Under the pieces are notes generated by a model that was not told the DNA's origin, ran no database searches, and worked only from the letters and a program-made list of their open reading frames with translations. Shown here in pieces: positions 39,497 to 39,618 of a stretch of DNA of 39,618 nt. Both the position numbers and the translations under genes were made by a program. This DNA is from Novosphingobium sp. (GTDB taxonomy: Bacteria; Pseudomonadota; Alphaproteobacteria; Sphingomonadales; Sphingomonadaceae). Location of the stretch: contig JAUYQH010000150.1 of assembly GCA_030697365.1 (NCBI GenBank), forward strand, positions 1-39,618, given 5' to 3'. The stretch's first letter is position 1, and each line of letters begins with the position of its first letter.

Positions 39497-39618
39497 TTAG
39501 CATGGTGCATTTTTTGCGACCCACGGTTGGTCTCGTCTGACGACGGTGTTGGCGAAGATGAGCAGCTTTCTTGCGCAGGCGATCATGGCGATCTTGTGAG
39601 GTTTGCCTGCGGCGGTGA
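39497..39618 (-). mobile_element. C-terminal end of an IS110-family transposase, partial
   Basis: The minus-strand frame enters from the right edge and stops at TAA (39499-39497), giving the last 39 residues. TAAGKPHKIAMIACARKLLI followed by FANTVVRRDQPW is the classic end of IS110-type DEDD transposases. Whether the element is intact beyond the window cannot be seen. Its end lies between this stop and the DUF932 leader, and IS110 elements lack long terminal inverted repeats, so the exact boundary is not fixed. Confidence 0.88.

Noticed and set aside
1..39618. tRNA, rRNA or a tRNA-borne attachment site
   Set aside because: No cloverleaf or rRNA-like sequence was recognised by reading, and no integrase gene is present in the window.

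Overview
The window comes from a high-GC alphaproteobacterium, most likely a sphingomonad (Sphingomonas/Novosphingobium/Sphingopyxis type). The evidence is the TonB-receptor-driven catabolic cluster, GC-rich codon use, GTG starts with 4-bp stop/start overlaps, and a typical alphaproteobacterial set of conjugation and maintenance genes (VirD4/TraG, DUF3363 relaxase, TraF, DUF2840, RepA, DUF736, strawberry-notch-like helicase, ParB, DUF932). The genus is inferred, not proven.

Left part (1-13950), catabolic and regulatory genes. The end of a Baeyer-Villiger-type flavin monooxygenase meets a convergent TetR regulator. A 33-bp near-perfect palindrome separates that regulator from a plus-strand run: TonB-dependent receptor, lipoprotein metallophosphoesterase, SDR dehydrogenase, exported SurE-like nucleotidase, and a flavin reductase with a C-terminal MarR-like domain. 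Next is a sulfate-ester module: sulfatase A (+), then a tightly overlapped minus-strand operon of sulfatase B, a formylglycine-generating enzyme and a double TetR protein. Both sulfatase promoters carry the same 20-bp motif (18/20 identical) at the same place in the promoter. This suggests one regulator controls uptake and cleavage of sulfated (and perhaps phosphorylated) organic compounds.

Junction (13950-15640). An internal fragment of a 4-hydroxy-2-oxovalerate aldolase abuts what looks like an opposite-strand C-terminal scrap of TrbL. The expected trbBCDEJLFGI mating-channel operon is absent downstream of traG.

Right part (15640-39206), a mobile element backbone on the minus strand. Read in transcription order (right to left) it holds DUF932, ParB-like protein, a small hypothetical, DUF6117, a very large methyltransferase/helicase, a Toprim protein, DUF2493, a cargo SDR flanked by direct repeats, a 54-aa protein, a membrane protein, DUF736, an AlpA-like HTH, RepA, DUF2840, TraF, a second DUF736, a lytic transglycosylase, the relaxase, a Xre/RES toxin-antitoxin pair, TraG and CopG. 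Three direct repeats spaced 23-24 bp next to repA look like iterons of a replication origin. An IS110-family transposase fragment closes the window.

The most notable unexplained signals are two families of repeated, structured leader sequences in the mobile element. One precedes a DUF736 gene and the DUF2493 gene at nearly the same distance. The other precedes parB and the DUF932 gene and contains mutually exclusive stems.
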